A stretch of 64,000 bases of DNA. It comes from SXOA01 sp046153945. GTDB taxonomy: Bacteria; Planctomycetota; Planctomycetia; Pirellulales; Pirellulaceae. The notes below the pieces were generated by a model that had not been told where the DNA came from, ran no database searches, and was given only the letters and a program-made list of their open reading frames with translations. Below are positions 35,351 to 43,122 of the stretch, piece by piece (within the stretch, counting starts at the first letter, position 1; every line of letters begins with the position of its first letter). Location of the stretch: contig JBJXFF010000090.1 of assembly GCA_046153945.1 (NCBI GenBank), positions 38,691 through 102,690 of the forward strand, in the 5' to 3' direction. The position numbers and the translations under genes were made by a program.

Positions 35351-36412
35351 TCAGGCCACCTGCCGCAGCAAATCATTGGGACGCTGCGGCATGAGGCGCT
35401 CCAGATCGATGGTCGGCTGCTTGCCGAGGGTGGAGAGCGCCAACCAGTCTCGAAAGGTGAACACGGCCAGGTTGCGGCGGTGGTCGTCGGGTTCCGAGCG
35501 ATGCTCGGAAGTGTAGTCGTACTTGAACCAAAAGTGCTCGAGCGACATCCGGTCCACGACCAGGAATATATCGGCCAGGCAGCGCCACCAATTTTCAATC
35601 GTCGGCTCGTATGCGTAGCCGAGCCGATCCAGGTACTGGCGGCAGAGGTAGACTTCGGGGATGGGGGAATGAAAAAGCTCGCCAAAGTTCCGGCACGCGG
35701 GGCGTTTGGCTTCTCGAGGGTTGTCGCAGAGGGGTGTATTCCAATACTCGTGCAGGTCTTCGGTCCGCCCGAACATCAGAATGTCGGACGGATGATGGGG
35801 CAGGAATTTCCGCGTGGCATAATCGAGCACCAACAACCGCCCCTTTTGGCCCGTACCTCGCGATGCCGGAAATTGCCGATGCAAGGAGATGAGAAAGTCA
35901 GAAATGTCGGAAGCATACATCCGCGTGTCGGCCCGAGTCTTGAGCACGTACTCATGGCCGGCGGCGCGTGCCGCTTCGATGCCGGCCAGCGTGGAACGAA
36001 TCTGATAGTTGACATTCGTGGGACCGGGAAACGGTGGGGGCTCGCTAAGGACAATTCTCGCCCCGGCCGCTTCCAGCTTGCTCAAGATTGCTGGATCCTC
36101 ATCTTTCCAGGTGGAAACCAGAAGCAGAGATCCGGGAAAAGTCCGGCCATAGTGCTGGATGGTCTTTAGCGTGAAGGACTCCTCGGCAACGAGTTTTCCT
36201 TGCATCACAATCGCGATCGGTGTGGCTGGATGCGAGGCGTCGATCGGAGCAGGCGGATTTTTGAAGCGAATGTTTTTGGTCAGCCAATTGTCGCTCCAGA
36301 CGTCGAATTCCTTTTGCAGCGCAAGTTGCAATTTGTTGAACCTCTTTCGTCGCCGGTCGTCCCCCCAGGAAAAGGTTCGAATGAGCCAGCACAACAACTG
36401 CCATTTCCACAT
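35351..36412 (-). CDS. WavE-like lipopolysaccharide/capsule biosynthesis protein
   Basis: A 353-residue protein related to the WavE family (PF07507), found in LPS-core and capsule gene clusters and probably a glycosyltransferase. Recognisable are 'PIAIVMQGKLVAEESFTLKT', 'LLLVSTWKDED', 'NVNYQIRSTLAGIEAARAAG', 'YVLKTRADTRMY' (a DxD-like A-D-T stretch after Lys-Thr-Arg) and 'VEDRM'-type 'LVVDRMSLEHFWFKYD'. ATG at 36412 is preferred over a TTG six codons upstream. It is the last gene of the minus-strand surface-glycan block, 45 bases after the nucleotidyltransferase. Confidence 0.8.
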   Translation of the reverse strand: MWKWQLLCWLIRTFSWGDDRRRKRFNKLQLALQKEFDVWSDNWLTKNIRFKNPPAPIDASHPATPIAIVMQGKLVAEESFTLKTIQHYGRTFPGSLLLVSTWKDEDPAILSKLEAAGARIVLSEPPPFPGPTNVNYQIRSTLAGIEAARAAGHEYVLKTRADTRMYASDISDFLISLHRQFPASRGTGQKGRLLVLDYATRKFLPHHPSDILMFGRTEDLHEYWNTPLCDNPREAKRPACRNFGELFHSPIPEVYLCRQYLDRLGYAYEPTIENWWRCLADIFLVVDRMSLEHFWFKYDYTSEHRSEPDDHRRNLAVFTFRDWLALSTLGKQPTIDLERLMPQRPNDLLRQVA

Positions 36413-36457
36413 CGTAGCGTCGCCCCTCAAGCTCCATGAACGCGGGATGATCGAGTC

Positions 36458-37234
36458 TTAGGCCGCCCGGCGAACCGTTCGACGCTCTTGCTGCAGTCGG
36501 GTCTGAAAGCCGCAAGTAAGGAATCGGTCCAAATCGGCGGGTGTCCCCAAGCCGTACATCCCTTCCGTGTCCGTCCCCACGCTGAAGGTGCCAATCGCCT
36601 TGCCACTCTCCGCCAACTGCGTATAGGTGGGAGCCACGTAGAACTCGTTATTCACACGGATGTTGGCGGCAATCATGGCGTCGGCGGCGGCGACGAAGTC
36701 GCGCCCCGCGGCGAAATTATAGATGCCGACAGTTGCTTCGTCGGAGACGACTTGTTTTTCAACCACCGCGCAAACCCGCTTCGTCAGGTCACGCTTGACA
36801 TACGACCACTTGGGCGAATTCGCCCGCATCGTCATGATGAAGCCGGCAAACTTGTGGGTGTCAAAGGCGGCCAGATAGTCATTGATCGAATGGTTTACCC
36901 ACTGATCGCAATTGGCGATCATCAGTGGCTGGCTATTGTCAATGTGCTTGCGCGCGCTGAGTACGGTGCAGGCGGCTCCTTCGGTCATGCCATCGAGCAG
37001 GATCACTTCGCAAGCGGGCTCCATGGACTTAATCCACGTCCAGATATTGTATTGCCGCTGATGCTGCTGCTGGCAAATGAAAATGAAGCGGTGCGGGACC
37101 TGGGGACGAAGGTTGTTGATCACCACTTCGATCATCGGAATCCCATGCACCGGGATCAGCGGTTTAGGGTCTCGGTAGCCGGCCTCGGCAAAACGCGAGC
37201 CCAGCCCGGCCATCGGAACAACAATATTGAGCAT
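36458..37234 (-). CDS. NDP-sugar-type nucleotidyltransferase (capsule cluster family)
   Basis: A 258-residue nucleotidyltransferase with the classic N-terminal signature P-M-A-G-L-G-S-R-F, followed by 'DPKPLIPVHGIPMIEVV', where the Lys binds the sugar or alcohol phosphate. 'DGMTEGAACTVLSARKHI' and 'IANCDQWV', with the metal-binding Asp, match the dTDP-glucose pyrophosphorylase-like fold. The ATG at 37234 is favoured over one three codons earlier because AAAGGA sits eight bases upstream. This subfamily is frequent in capsule loci, where the substrate may be a sugar-1-phosphate or polyol phosphate. It lies between the cupin and WavE-like genes. Confidence 0.85.
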   Translation of the reverse strand: MLNIVVPMAGLGSRFAEAGYRDPKPLIPVHGIPMIEVVINNLRPQVPHRFIFICQQQHQRQYNIWTWIKSMEPACEVILLDGMTEGAACTVLSARKHIDNSQPLMIANCDQWVNHSINDYLAAFDTHKFAGFIMTMRANSPKWSYVKRDLTKRVCAVVEKQVVSDEATVGIYNFAAGRDFVAAADAMIAANIRVNNEFYVAPTYTQLAESGKAIGTFSVGTDTEGMYGLGTPADLDRFLTCGFQTRLQQERRTVRRAA

Positions 37235-37261
37235 CGCACGCATCCTTTCGCGCCATGAAAT

Positions 37262-37582
37262 TCAATCGAGGTATTTATCCCCGGCCACGCTGGGACGTTT
37301 CACGACCACCGTGATGGCGTCCTCCAAGGCTTCAAAATCGGTCGAGTCCCCTGGGTCCAGATGAATGATCTCACCCTGCCGAAAGACCTGGCCGAACATT
37401 CGCACCGAACCGGCTGCCACCACGGTGATTTCTTCCGCGATCTTATGGTGATGACTGGCTTCCCGATCACCCCGTTTGTAATACTTGACCGCAGCTTCGA
37501 AATCGCCTGTCTGCATTACGGTGGGGCTGAAATGGCCGGCGAACCAGCCCCCCACCATATTTGCGAGGTTAAGGACTCGCAT
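37262..37582 (-). CDS. Small cupin-domain protein
   Basis: A 106-residue single cupin. Motif 1 is visible as 'HHHKIAEEITVVAAGSVRM' (His cluster, then Glu, then Gly), and motif 2 as 'GEIIHLDPGDSTDFEAL'. The His cluster and the Glu can bind a metal. In capsule clusters such proteins act as sugar epimerase- or isomerase-like accessories, or as regulators; the exact role here is unknown. It lies 27 bases upstream of the nucleotidyltransferase gene, and a 218-base gap separates it from the degenerate nucleotidyltransferase gene. Confidence 0.8.
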   Translation of the reverse strand: MRVLNLANMVGGWFAGHFSPTVMQTGDFEAAVKYYKRGDREASHHHKIAEEITVVAAGSVRMFGQVFRQGEIIHLDPGDSTDFEALEDAITVVVKRPSVAGDKYLD

Positions 37583-37800
37583 ATTGCATCCTACAGCACC
37601 CAGTTGGCGGTCTTACCCGAAAACTCTCGGCATCCATTCCACGCTTGCCCATCATAATTCCGGGCGTGGAATCGACAAATACCAAACTGCAAGCAGGCGA
37701 GGCTGCAACTCACGAAAAATGTCTTTGACGAGCGCTTGCTAGCTGCCACCAACGGAATACCACTTGTCGGACAGGAGCAGCGAGTCGATTTTTCGGCGCA

Positions 37801-38601
37801 CTAGGCCAGCGGGGAAAATACACGGAACTGGGGCGGGCGATGCTCCGACATGTTCGGCCGCGGGGAAAGATGCGGCAATTCGCCGAAGTCGGCACCCGTA
37901 TACAGCGGGATGAAGTCCTCCGCGGCAATCGTGCAGCAGGAGATTTGCTTGCCGGCCAAAACCAATTCATTGAGTGTCTGTGCCAGGCCAAACTTCCCTT
38001 GCACGTGGTTGTCCTTGCGAATCACCTGCTCCACCGCTCGCAAGAAGTCAGCGCCACGGCGGAAGTAATAGATCCCGGCCAGAGCGCGGCGGCTGAGGAG
38101 GCTTGTTTCGGAGACTTCCATCACCTTCCCGTCGTCGTCCAGTTGAATGTGCGGCCAGCGGGGATGCAGCGAATCGAATACGACCGCCCCGGCATCCGCA
38201 GGGCTGCGGCGGAGCTCGTCCAAGACTTCCCGCAGATCGCAGCGCAGCAACTGATTGCCCGGCACGATGCACAATTCCTCGGTTGCCAGATGCTCGCTCG
38301 CCATCAGCACCGCGCACGCCGGCCCTTTCGCTCCGTCGGGAACAATTCTGACCTCCGCTCCCGGGCGGTGCAGACGGATGAGCTCCCCCAGGAAGAGCAT
38401 CCGCTGGCAGGATTCCGGCACCGTGAAGATGAATCGCCCATATTCCTGCGGCGGCAAGGCATCCATGACATATTCCAGCCACGGCTTCCCCTCAATCGTC
38501 CGCAAATCAGCCGGCCGAGCGGGCTCCACATAGCTGTAGGCTTGGGCATTATTCTGCCCGACTTGTTCGGCAATCGGTTCAATGGGGATGACAATGTTCA
38601 T
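37801..38601 (-). CDS. Degenerate nucleotidyltransferase-like protein
   Basis: A 266-residue protein that aligns by eye with the nucleotidyltransferase at 36458-37234: 'GKPWLEYVMDALP', 'GAKGPACAVLMASEHL', 'LCIVPGNQLLRCD'. The G-x-G-x-R nucleotide loop is replaced by 'PIEPIAEQVGQNN', and the metal-binding Asp of 'NCDQ' is Asn here (P-G-N-Q). It may be a non-catalytic partner or act on a different substrate. The start has AAAGGAGG about eight bases upstream and overlaps the stop of the HAD gene by one base (TGATG). Confidence 0.78.
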   Translation of the reverse strand: MNIVIPIEPIAEQVGQNNAQAYSYVEPARPADLRTIEGKPWLEYVMDALPPQEYGRFIFTVPESCQRMLFLGELIRLHRPGAEVRIVPDGAKGPACAVLMASEHLATEELCIVPGNQLLRCDLREVLDELRRSPADAGAVVFDSLHPRWPHIQLDDDGKVMEVSETSLLSRRALAGIYYFRRGADFLRAVEQVIRKDNHVQGKFGLAQTLNELVLAGKQISCCTIAAEDFIPLYTGADFGELPHLSPRPNMSEHRPPQFRVFSPLA

Positions 38602-39269
38602 CAGGCGGCCCTCCTTTGGTTCTGCGGCTGCTCGCGGACCAGTGTTTTCTCCACAGTCTGAATGAACGTTTTGATGCGGCTATAGGTCACGTCACTGACC
38701 GTTTGCACCCGCAGGACGTTTGCGCCCGCCCTGGTTGCGGCTTCGATCCCGTGGTGATTGTCTTCCACGACCACGCATTCTTCCGGTGTCACTCCAGCTT
38801 TGGCAATGGCCGTGTGATAGATCTCCGGATCGGGCTTGGGCCGGCGAATGTCCTGATTGCTCAGCATGAAATCGAGGTAACCGGTCAGGTTGGCCTTTTC
38901 CATCATCATGTCCACGGTCTGGCGGACCGAGTTCGAGGCGACCGCCAGCTTGTAACCTTCCTGCCGCAAACGGGAGAGGGCGTATTCGTGATTGAACCGC
39001 GGCTTGCACTGCGAGTTGACCAGCTCCAGCGTGTATTGCTGCTTCAGTTCGTTCACGAACTTGTGCAGGGTCCGCGGAAAGCCTCGGTCGCAGCTCAGGA
39101 TTTCCAGCTTTTTGTTCGTCGGCAAACCATCGTAAGTGACCAGATGGTCGTACCGATTGATGACAAATCCAAAAAGCGACAGCGCCCGGTTAAGGGCCTC
39201 GTAATGCCATTCCTTGGCATCAATCAAGACGCCATCCATGTCAAAAATCACCGCCTTGATTTTCTTCAT
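38601..39269 (-). CDS. HAD-superfamily phosphatase of a surface-glycan cluster
   Basis: A 222-residue HAD subfamily IA phosphatase with motif I 'VIFDMDGVLIDA', motif II 'AVASNSVRQ', motif III 'RRPKPDPEIY' and motif IV 'VVVEDNHHGI'. ATG at 39269 starts right before motif I; the longer frame upstream is antisense to the next gene. The start overlaps the stop of the GDPD gene in an ATGA, and the stop overlaps the next start. It probably removes phosphate from an intermediate made by the neighbouring nucleotidyltransferase pathway. Confidence 0.88.
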   Translation of the reverse strand: MKKIKAVIFDMDGVLIDAKEWHYEALNRALSLFGFVINRYDHLVTYDGLPTNKKLEILSCDRGFPRTLHKFVNELKQQYTLELVNSQCKPRFNHEYALSRLRQEGYKLAVASNSVRQTVDMMMEKANLTGYLDFMLSNQDIRRPKPDPEIYHTAIAKAGVTPEECVVVEDNHHGIEAATRAGANVLRVQTVSDVTYSRIKTFIQTVEKTLVREQPQNQRRAA

Positions 39270-39892
39270 TTCATCCACTCCCGGAGTTCTTCGGGAAAAT
39301 CGGTGCAGCACAAAACATTCGGGCCGGGCGAGGCAACCTGTCGCAGGAGTCGCCAGACATTGTCTTTGGATCGCCGGTGCAATTCCGGGGAGACGACGCA
39401 GACCTGCTTCCCACCCTGCAGGTGCCCCTCGATGACGGCCGCGTTGTACCAATCGCTTTGAAAAGCATCCAGCCAGATGCCGTTGCTTCGCTCCAGAAGT
39501 GCTGGAACGGTTTCAAACTCACTATGGCGCGTGAAAAACGGCATTTCATCGCGGGCGTAGCCGAGCGTGTCGGGCACGGACATGTCGAACACAAAGTAAT
39601 TCGGGATGCCGTACTCCGCTAGCAGCAGCCGCAGCGGCTGAGCGAGGCCGTCGGCTTTGATGTTGAGGGCCAGCGTGCCGGTCGCGCCGAGGGACTTGTA
39701 CTCTTCCAGCAGCGAGCGAAGTGAGAGCGCTCCTGCCCTTGGTGGATCGTGCGAGATGACGAGTTCGCCCGCGCAGTCGCGCACATCGGTCTCCAGCCCA
39801 AAGCCCTGACGCAGCGCCAGCGCCAGCGCCGCGAGCGAGTTTTTCTCCTCCGGCGACTTCCACAGGCCGCGATGAGCGAGGATTTGCAGCAT
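39266..39892 (-). CDS. Glycerophosphodiester phosphodiesterase-like protein
   Basis: A 208-residue TIM-barrel of the GDPD family: 'LAHRGLW' with His7-Arg8, 'GLETDVRDC' with the Glu and Asp metal ligands, 'VISHDPP' with the second His, and 'LALNIKADGLAQPL' with Lys. It is short compared with the 240-350 residues of typical GDPD enzymes. It could hydrolyse a glycerophospho-linked glycan intermediate. ATG at 39892 begins just before the catalytic H-R-G. It opens the block of five or six minus-strand genes that ends with the WavE-like gene. Confidence 0.85.
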   Translation of the reverse strand: MLQILAHRGLWKSPEEKNSLAALALALRQGFGLETDVRDCAGELVISHDPPRAGALSLRSLLEEYKSLGATGTLALNIKADGLAQPLRLLLAEYGIPNYFVFDMSVPDTLGYARDEMPFFTRHSEFETVPALLERSNGIWLDAFQSDWYNAAVIEGHLQGGKQVCVVSPELHRRSKDNVWRLLRQVASPGPNVLCCTDFPEELREWMK

Positions 39893-40020
39893 GGCGAAAC
39901 CTAATCTTGAACCCTTCCATCCTTGGAAATGCGGGCGGAGGATACGCGGGAGAGAAGGGTGGGTCAAGACGCGTTATTCGGGAGGCCATGGCGGCACAGC
40001 TTCGCAACGTCCCGAATCGC

Positions 40021-41964
40021 CTACGCTGCCTTCCCGTGCTTCTCGGGAAGGGGGGTTAGCTCCCCGTGTTGCACCTGGACGATTTTGGTCGCAAGGGACA
40101 ATGTGCTCTCGCGGTGCGTGATCATGATCATCGTCCGCTCCTTGCCAAGTTCGGCCAGAGCTTCATGAATGAGCTGTTCGCTTTCGCGGTCGATCTGACT
40201 GGTGGCTTCATCCAGGATCAGGATTTCCGCGTTCCGCAGGATCGCGCGGGCCAGCGCGATTCGTTGCCGCTGGCCGCCGCTGAGCCGTTGGCCGTTGGGG
40301 CCGACCAGGGTTTGATAGCCTTCCGCAAAGCCACTGATGAAGTCGTGGGCCTTGGCACGCCGCGCCGCTTCATAAACCTCTTCCTCCGTCGCGTCCCAGC
40401 GGCCGTAGCGAATGTTGTGCAGGATGCTCTCGTTGAACAACTCCGTCTGCTGCGTAACCAGCGAAATGCGGCTGCGGAGGTCTTTGAGCGGCACGTCGCG
40501 GAGGGAAATGCCGTCGATTAAAACTTCCCCTTCCTGCGGGTCGAAGAACCGGCAGAGAAGATTCATCAGCGTGCTCTTGCCGCCGCCGTTGGGACCGACA
40601 ATCGCCAGGTGCTCTCCAAACGGCACCTTCAAGTTTACATTGTTTAAGACGTAGTGGTCCCCATCGTAGCTGAAGCGGACGTTGCGGAACTCGATGCATT
40701 GATGCCGGGCCGGCAGCTGCTTCGGCTCCGCCGATTCCAGCACTTTGGCCTGCATGTCGAGGATGGGATAGAGAATCCCGCTGGCGGCCATGCCCGAGTT
40801 CACTCCCGAGATGACCCCCGCAAGTTTGCGGAGCGGATCGGCCGCCCCGATGAGGAAGCCGAAAAAGACCATGATTTTGGCGATCGAGAGCGGCTGGTCG
40901 GCCATGCGAATGCCGAAGATATGAACCTTCTGATTGATGACCAGGTAAGCCGCCGCTGCCAGGGCCGTGCAGAGCATGGCCATGCCAAACACTTCGGTCA
41001 GTGGGTTGGTGAGGGCGTTATAGAACTGTCCCAGTAGGGCCGCTCTCCGCAAGTCCTTCGTCGATTTGCGGAATCGCTCCCGCTCAAAATCCTCCATCGT
41101 GTAGGCCTGCACCGTGACGATGGCCTGGAAGACCTCCAGCATTACATGATGAAAGCCGAGCGACCGCTGCAAAGTGCGTGTGGAAAGAGCCCGAATCCGC
41201 CGGTTCAGCCCGAGCATCAAGTACGCGATCAGCGGCGCAAAGATGAGCGACACCAGCGCCAGCCGCCAGGAGATGTAAAACGCCCCGGCCAGGCAGGCCA
41301 GGATGCGGCAGGGCTCGCTGAACGCTCCGTGATAAAAGGAGGTGATGCCGGCGGCCAGCATTTCCGTCGTGTGCGTAATGTTCGCCGCAAAACCGCCCGT
41401 GCCAAGCTGATTGAAGCCAGGACGATCGAGCGAGAGGGCCTTATCAAAAATCCGCAGCCGGACGCTCCGGGCAATGCTCTGCGAGACGTAGCCCACCATC
41501 ATCTGGCCGCTGATGGCCAATGTCTGCTTCAGCGCCGTGGCCAAGGCGACGATGCAGACAATCAGCAGCACCGTGGGAAACGGCTTTTGCGGCAGATAAC
41601 CATCCAAAAACGGCTGGATTTTTTTTGCCGAGGCCGCGGCGCTTTCGGCTCCCCAGACTCGTGTCCTCAGAAACTCAATCTCGAGCTGCTTCTTCTGCTG
41701 TTCCTCCGGCGCATCCCGGGGAATTTCACGCTCCAGCTTCGCGATCTTGGTCTGACATTCCGTGATCCGCTTCTCGGCATCAGTCAGCCGTTGCTGGTTC
41801 CACTCAGGGATGGACTTGCCATTGAGGGTCGTCTCGATGATGGGGAACATCGCCGCGATGTTCGCCCCCCACAGGGCCGCCGCCAGCAGAGAGCACGTTA
41901 GCGCCCCCGCCAGCACCGCCCAGTGACGCCACGCCTCCCTAAGTGCCCTGAGAAAATAGTTCAT
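40021..41964 (-). CDS. ABC transporter with fused permease and ATPase (MsbA-like)
   Basis: A 647-residue half-transporter. The membrane domain has six segments. Unusually, about 70 charged residues (about 52-122) predicted to form a coiled coil separate segments one and two on the outer side (E-K-R-I-T-E-C-Q-T-K...). The ATPase domain has Walker A 'GPNGGGKST', Q-loop 'TQQTELF', signature 'LSGGQRQRIALARA', Walker B 'ILILDEATSQID' and the H-loop 'MITHR'. It may export lipid A, glycolipid or a capsule precursor, and it is directly upstream of the surface-glycan block on the same strand. The gap to the GDPD gene is about 130 bases. ATG at 41964 is preferred over a GTG three codons earlier. Confidence 0.9.
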   Translation of the reverse strand: MNYFLRALREAWRHWAVLAGALTCSLLAAALWGANIAAMFPIIETTLNGKSIPEWNQQRLTDAEKRITECQTKIAKLEREIPRDAPEEQQKKQLEIEFLRTRVWGAESAAASAKKIQPFLDGYLPQKPFPTVLLIVCIVALATALKQTLAISGQMMVGYVSQSIARSVRLRIFDKALSLDRPGFNQLGTGGFAANITHTTEMLAAGITSFYHGAFSEPCRILACLAGAFYISWRLALVSLIFAPLIAYLMLGLNRRIRALSTRTLQRSLGFHHVMLEVFQAIVTVQAYTMEDFERERFRKSTKDLRRAALLGQFYNALTNPLTEVFGMAMLCTALAAAAYLVINQKVHIFGIRMADQPLSIAKIMVFFGFLIGAADPLRKLAGVISGVNSGMAASGILYPILDMQAKVLESAEPKQLPARHQCIEFRNVRFSYDGDHYVLNNVNLKVPFGEHLAIVGPNGGGKSTLMNLLCRFFDPQEGEVLIDGISLRDVPLKDLRSRISLVTQQTELFNESILHNIRYGRWDATEEEVYEAARRAKAHDFISGFAEGYQTLVGPNGQRLSGGQRQRIALARAILRNAEILILDEATSQIDRESEQLIHEALAELGKERTMIMITHRESTLSLATKIVQVQHGELTPLPEKHGKAA

Positions 41965-42015
41965 CGCCGGCACCCAGCCTCCCTGCCGCGCTTAATTTCG
42001 GACTCATCTCCGAGA

Positions 42016-42037
42016 GGACAAGCAGCCTTGCTTGTCC
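42016..42037. repeat. 22-bp palindrome
   Basis: GGACAAGCA (42016-42024), four-base loop GCCT, TGCTTGTCC (42029-42037): a perfect 9-bp hairpin in the region between the bcp and ABC genes. Confidence 0.65.
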
Positions 42038-42146
42038 CTGTATTCATCCGTGTCCCGAACCGCGAGGGGTAGCTTACTCGGTTTGGCAACTTGGAGACAA
42101 GCGCGAACGGGTATAAAGATAGAATTCGTGCTAGCAACTACGAGTG

Positions 42147-42623
42147 CTATCCCGCCAATTCCCTCAGTGCTGCCAGAACATGCTCGTCGTGGCCGTCCAC
42201 TTTGACGGCTTTCCAGACCTTGGCGATTTTACCCTCGGCGTCGATCAGGAACGTGCTGCGGGCGATTCCCATTTTCTTTTTGCCGTACATGTTCTTTTCC
42301 CGCCAGGCTCCGTATTTTTCCGCGACGGCGTGGTCGGGGTCGGCGAGGAGGGGGAAGTTGAGGTTGAACTTCTTTACGAACTTGACGTGGCTGGCAACGT
42401 CGTCCGGGCTGATGCCGATGACCTTCGCGCCGAGCCTTTTAAGGTCTTCGCTCCGGTCGCGGAAGGCGCAGGCCTCGCGCGTGCAGCCGGGGGTGTCGTC
42501 GGCGGGATAGAAGTAGAGGACCACGGGGCTCCCTTTCAGGTCGCTAAGCTTCACCTTGCTGCCGTCGTGCGCGGCGAGCGTGAACGTGGGAGCCTTAGTA
42601 TTTTCCAGCGGCCAGTCTGCCAT
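42147..42623 (-). CDS. bcp: Thioredoxin-dependent peroxiredoxin (Bcp/PrxQ)
   Basis: A 158-residue peroxiredoxin of the BCP/PrxQ class that reduces hydrogen peroxide and organic peroxides with thioredoxin. The active site 'TPGCTREACAFRD' holds the peroxidatic Cys47 and the resolving Cys52, five residues later as in E. coli Bcp. The Thr/Pro before it and the conserved 'RSTFLIDAEGKI' are present. Length matches the family. It reads away from the frameshifted TPR-like gene, 30 bases behind it on the same strand. Confidence 0.95.
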   Translation of the reverse strand: MADWPLENTKAPTFTLAAHDGSKVKLSDLKGSPVVLYFYPADDTPGCTREACAFRDRSEDLKRLGAKVIGISPDDVASHVKFVKKFNLNFPLLADPDHAVAEKYGAWREKNMYGKKKMGIARSTFLIDAEGKIAKVWKAVKVDGHDEHVLAALRELAG

Positions 42624-42653
42624 GAGAATCCCTCTTTTGGAGAAGTCGAGTGC

Positions 42654-43111
42654 CTAGAGTTTCGGACAGAGCTGATCGAAGACCGGCCGCTCGTCGGCCT
42701 CGAGCTTCGCGGCTGCTTGCTGGGCGAGATCCAGGAACTCTTTGGCCCTTGCGCTGTCGCCGGAGACGGAATAGGCCCTCGCTGCCGCGGCCAAGGTCGT
42801 GGCCCGGTCAAACGTAGTCTGGGAATCACCAGCCGCAGCGGAGAGAACTAAAGCCTTGTCGGCAAAAAGGCATGCCCCTTCCGGTAGCCCCGCGCCGGCG
42901 TGACATTTGCCAGCAGCACCACGCCGCGCAATTGATTCATTGCATTCCCTGCCGCCAGCCAGTGATGCACGCTGGCATGGGCGACATGCAACAGCCGCTC
43001 GGTTTCATCAGCCGTGCGGCCTGGCTTGTCGAGGAGTTCCCAAGCGGCGTTGTTGCACTCGATGGCAAACCACCGTTGCGCTTTGGCGAGATCAAAGGGA
43101 GCATCGGCCAT
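42654..43111 (-). pseudogene. Frameshifted TPR-like gene, about 150 aa when restored
   Basis: The minus-strand frame starting at 43111 gives 'FDLAKAQRWFAIECNNAAWELL' and runs normally to 'QLRGVVLLAN', then degrades to a stop at 42848. A second frame picks up the fold at once with 'AGAGLPEGACLFADKALVLS', and goes on to '...RAKEFLDLAQQAAAKLEAD' and a TAG at 42654-42656. Together they make one helical, TPR-like protein. Adding one C at about 42902 (GTCACGCC to GTCCACGCC) would restore L-A-N-V-H-A-G-A-G-L. The cause is either a one-base deletion or a sequencing error. The intact family is a planctomycete and bacterial hypothetical protein. Confidence 0.75.
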
Positions 43112-43122
43112 GGGCGGATCCC

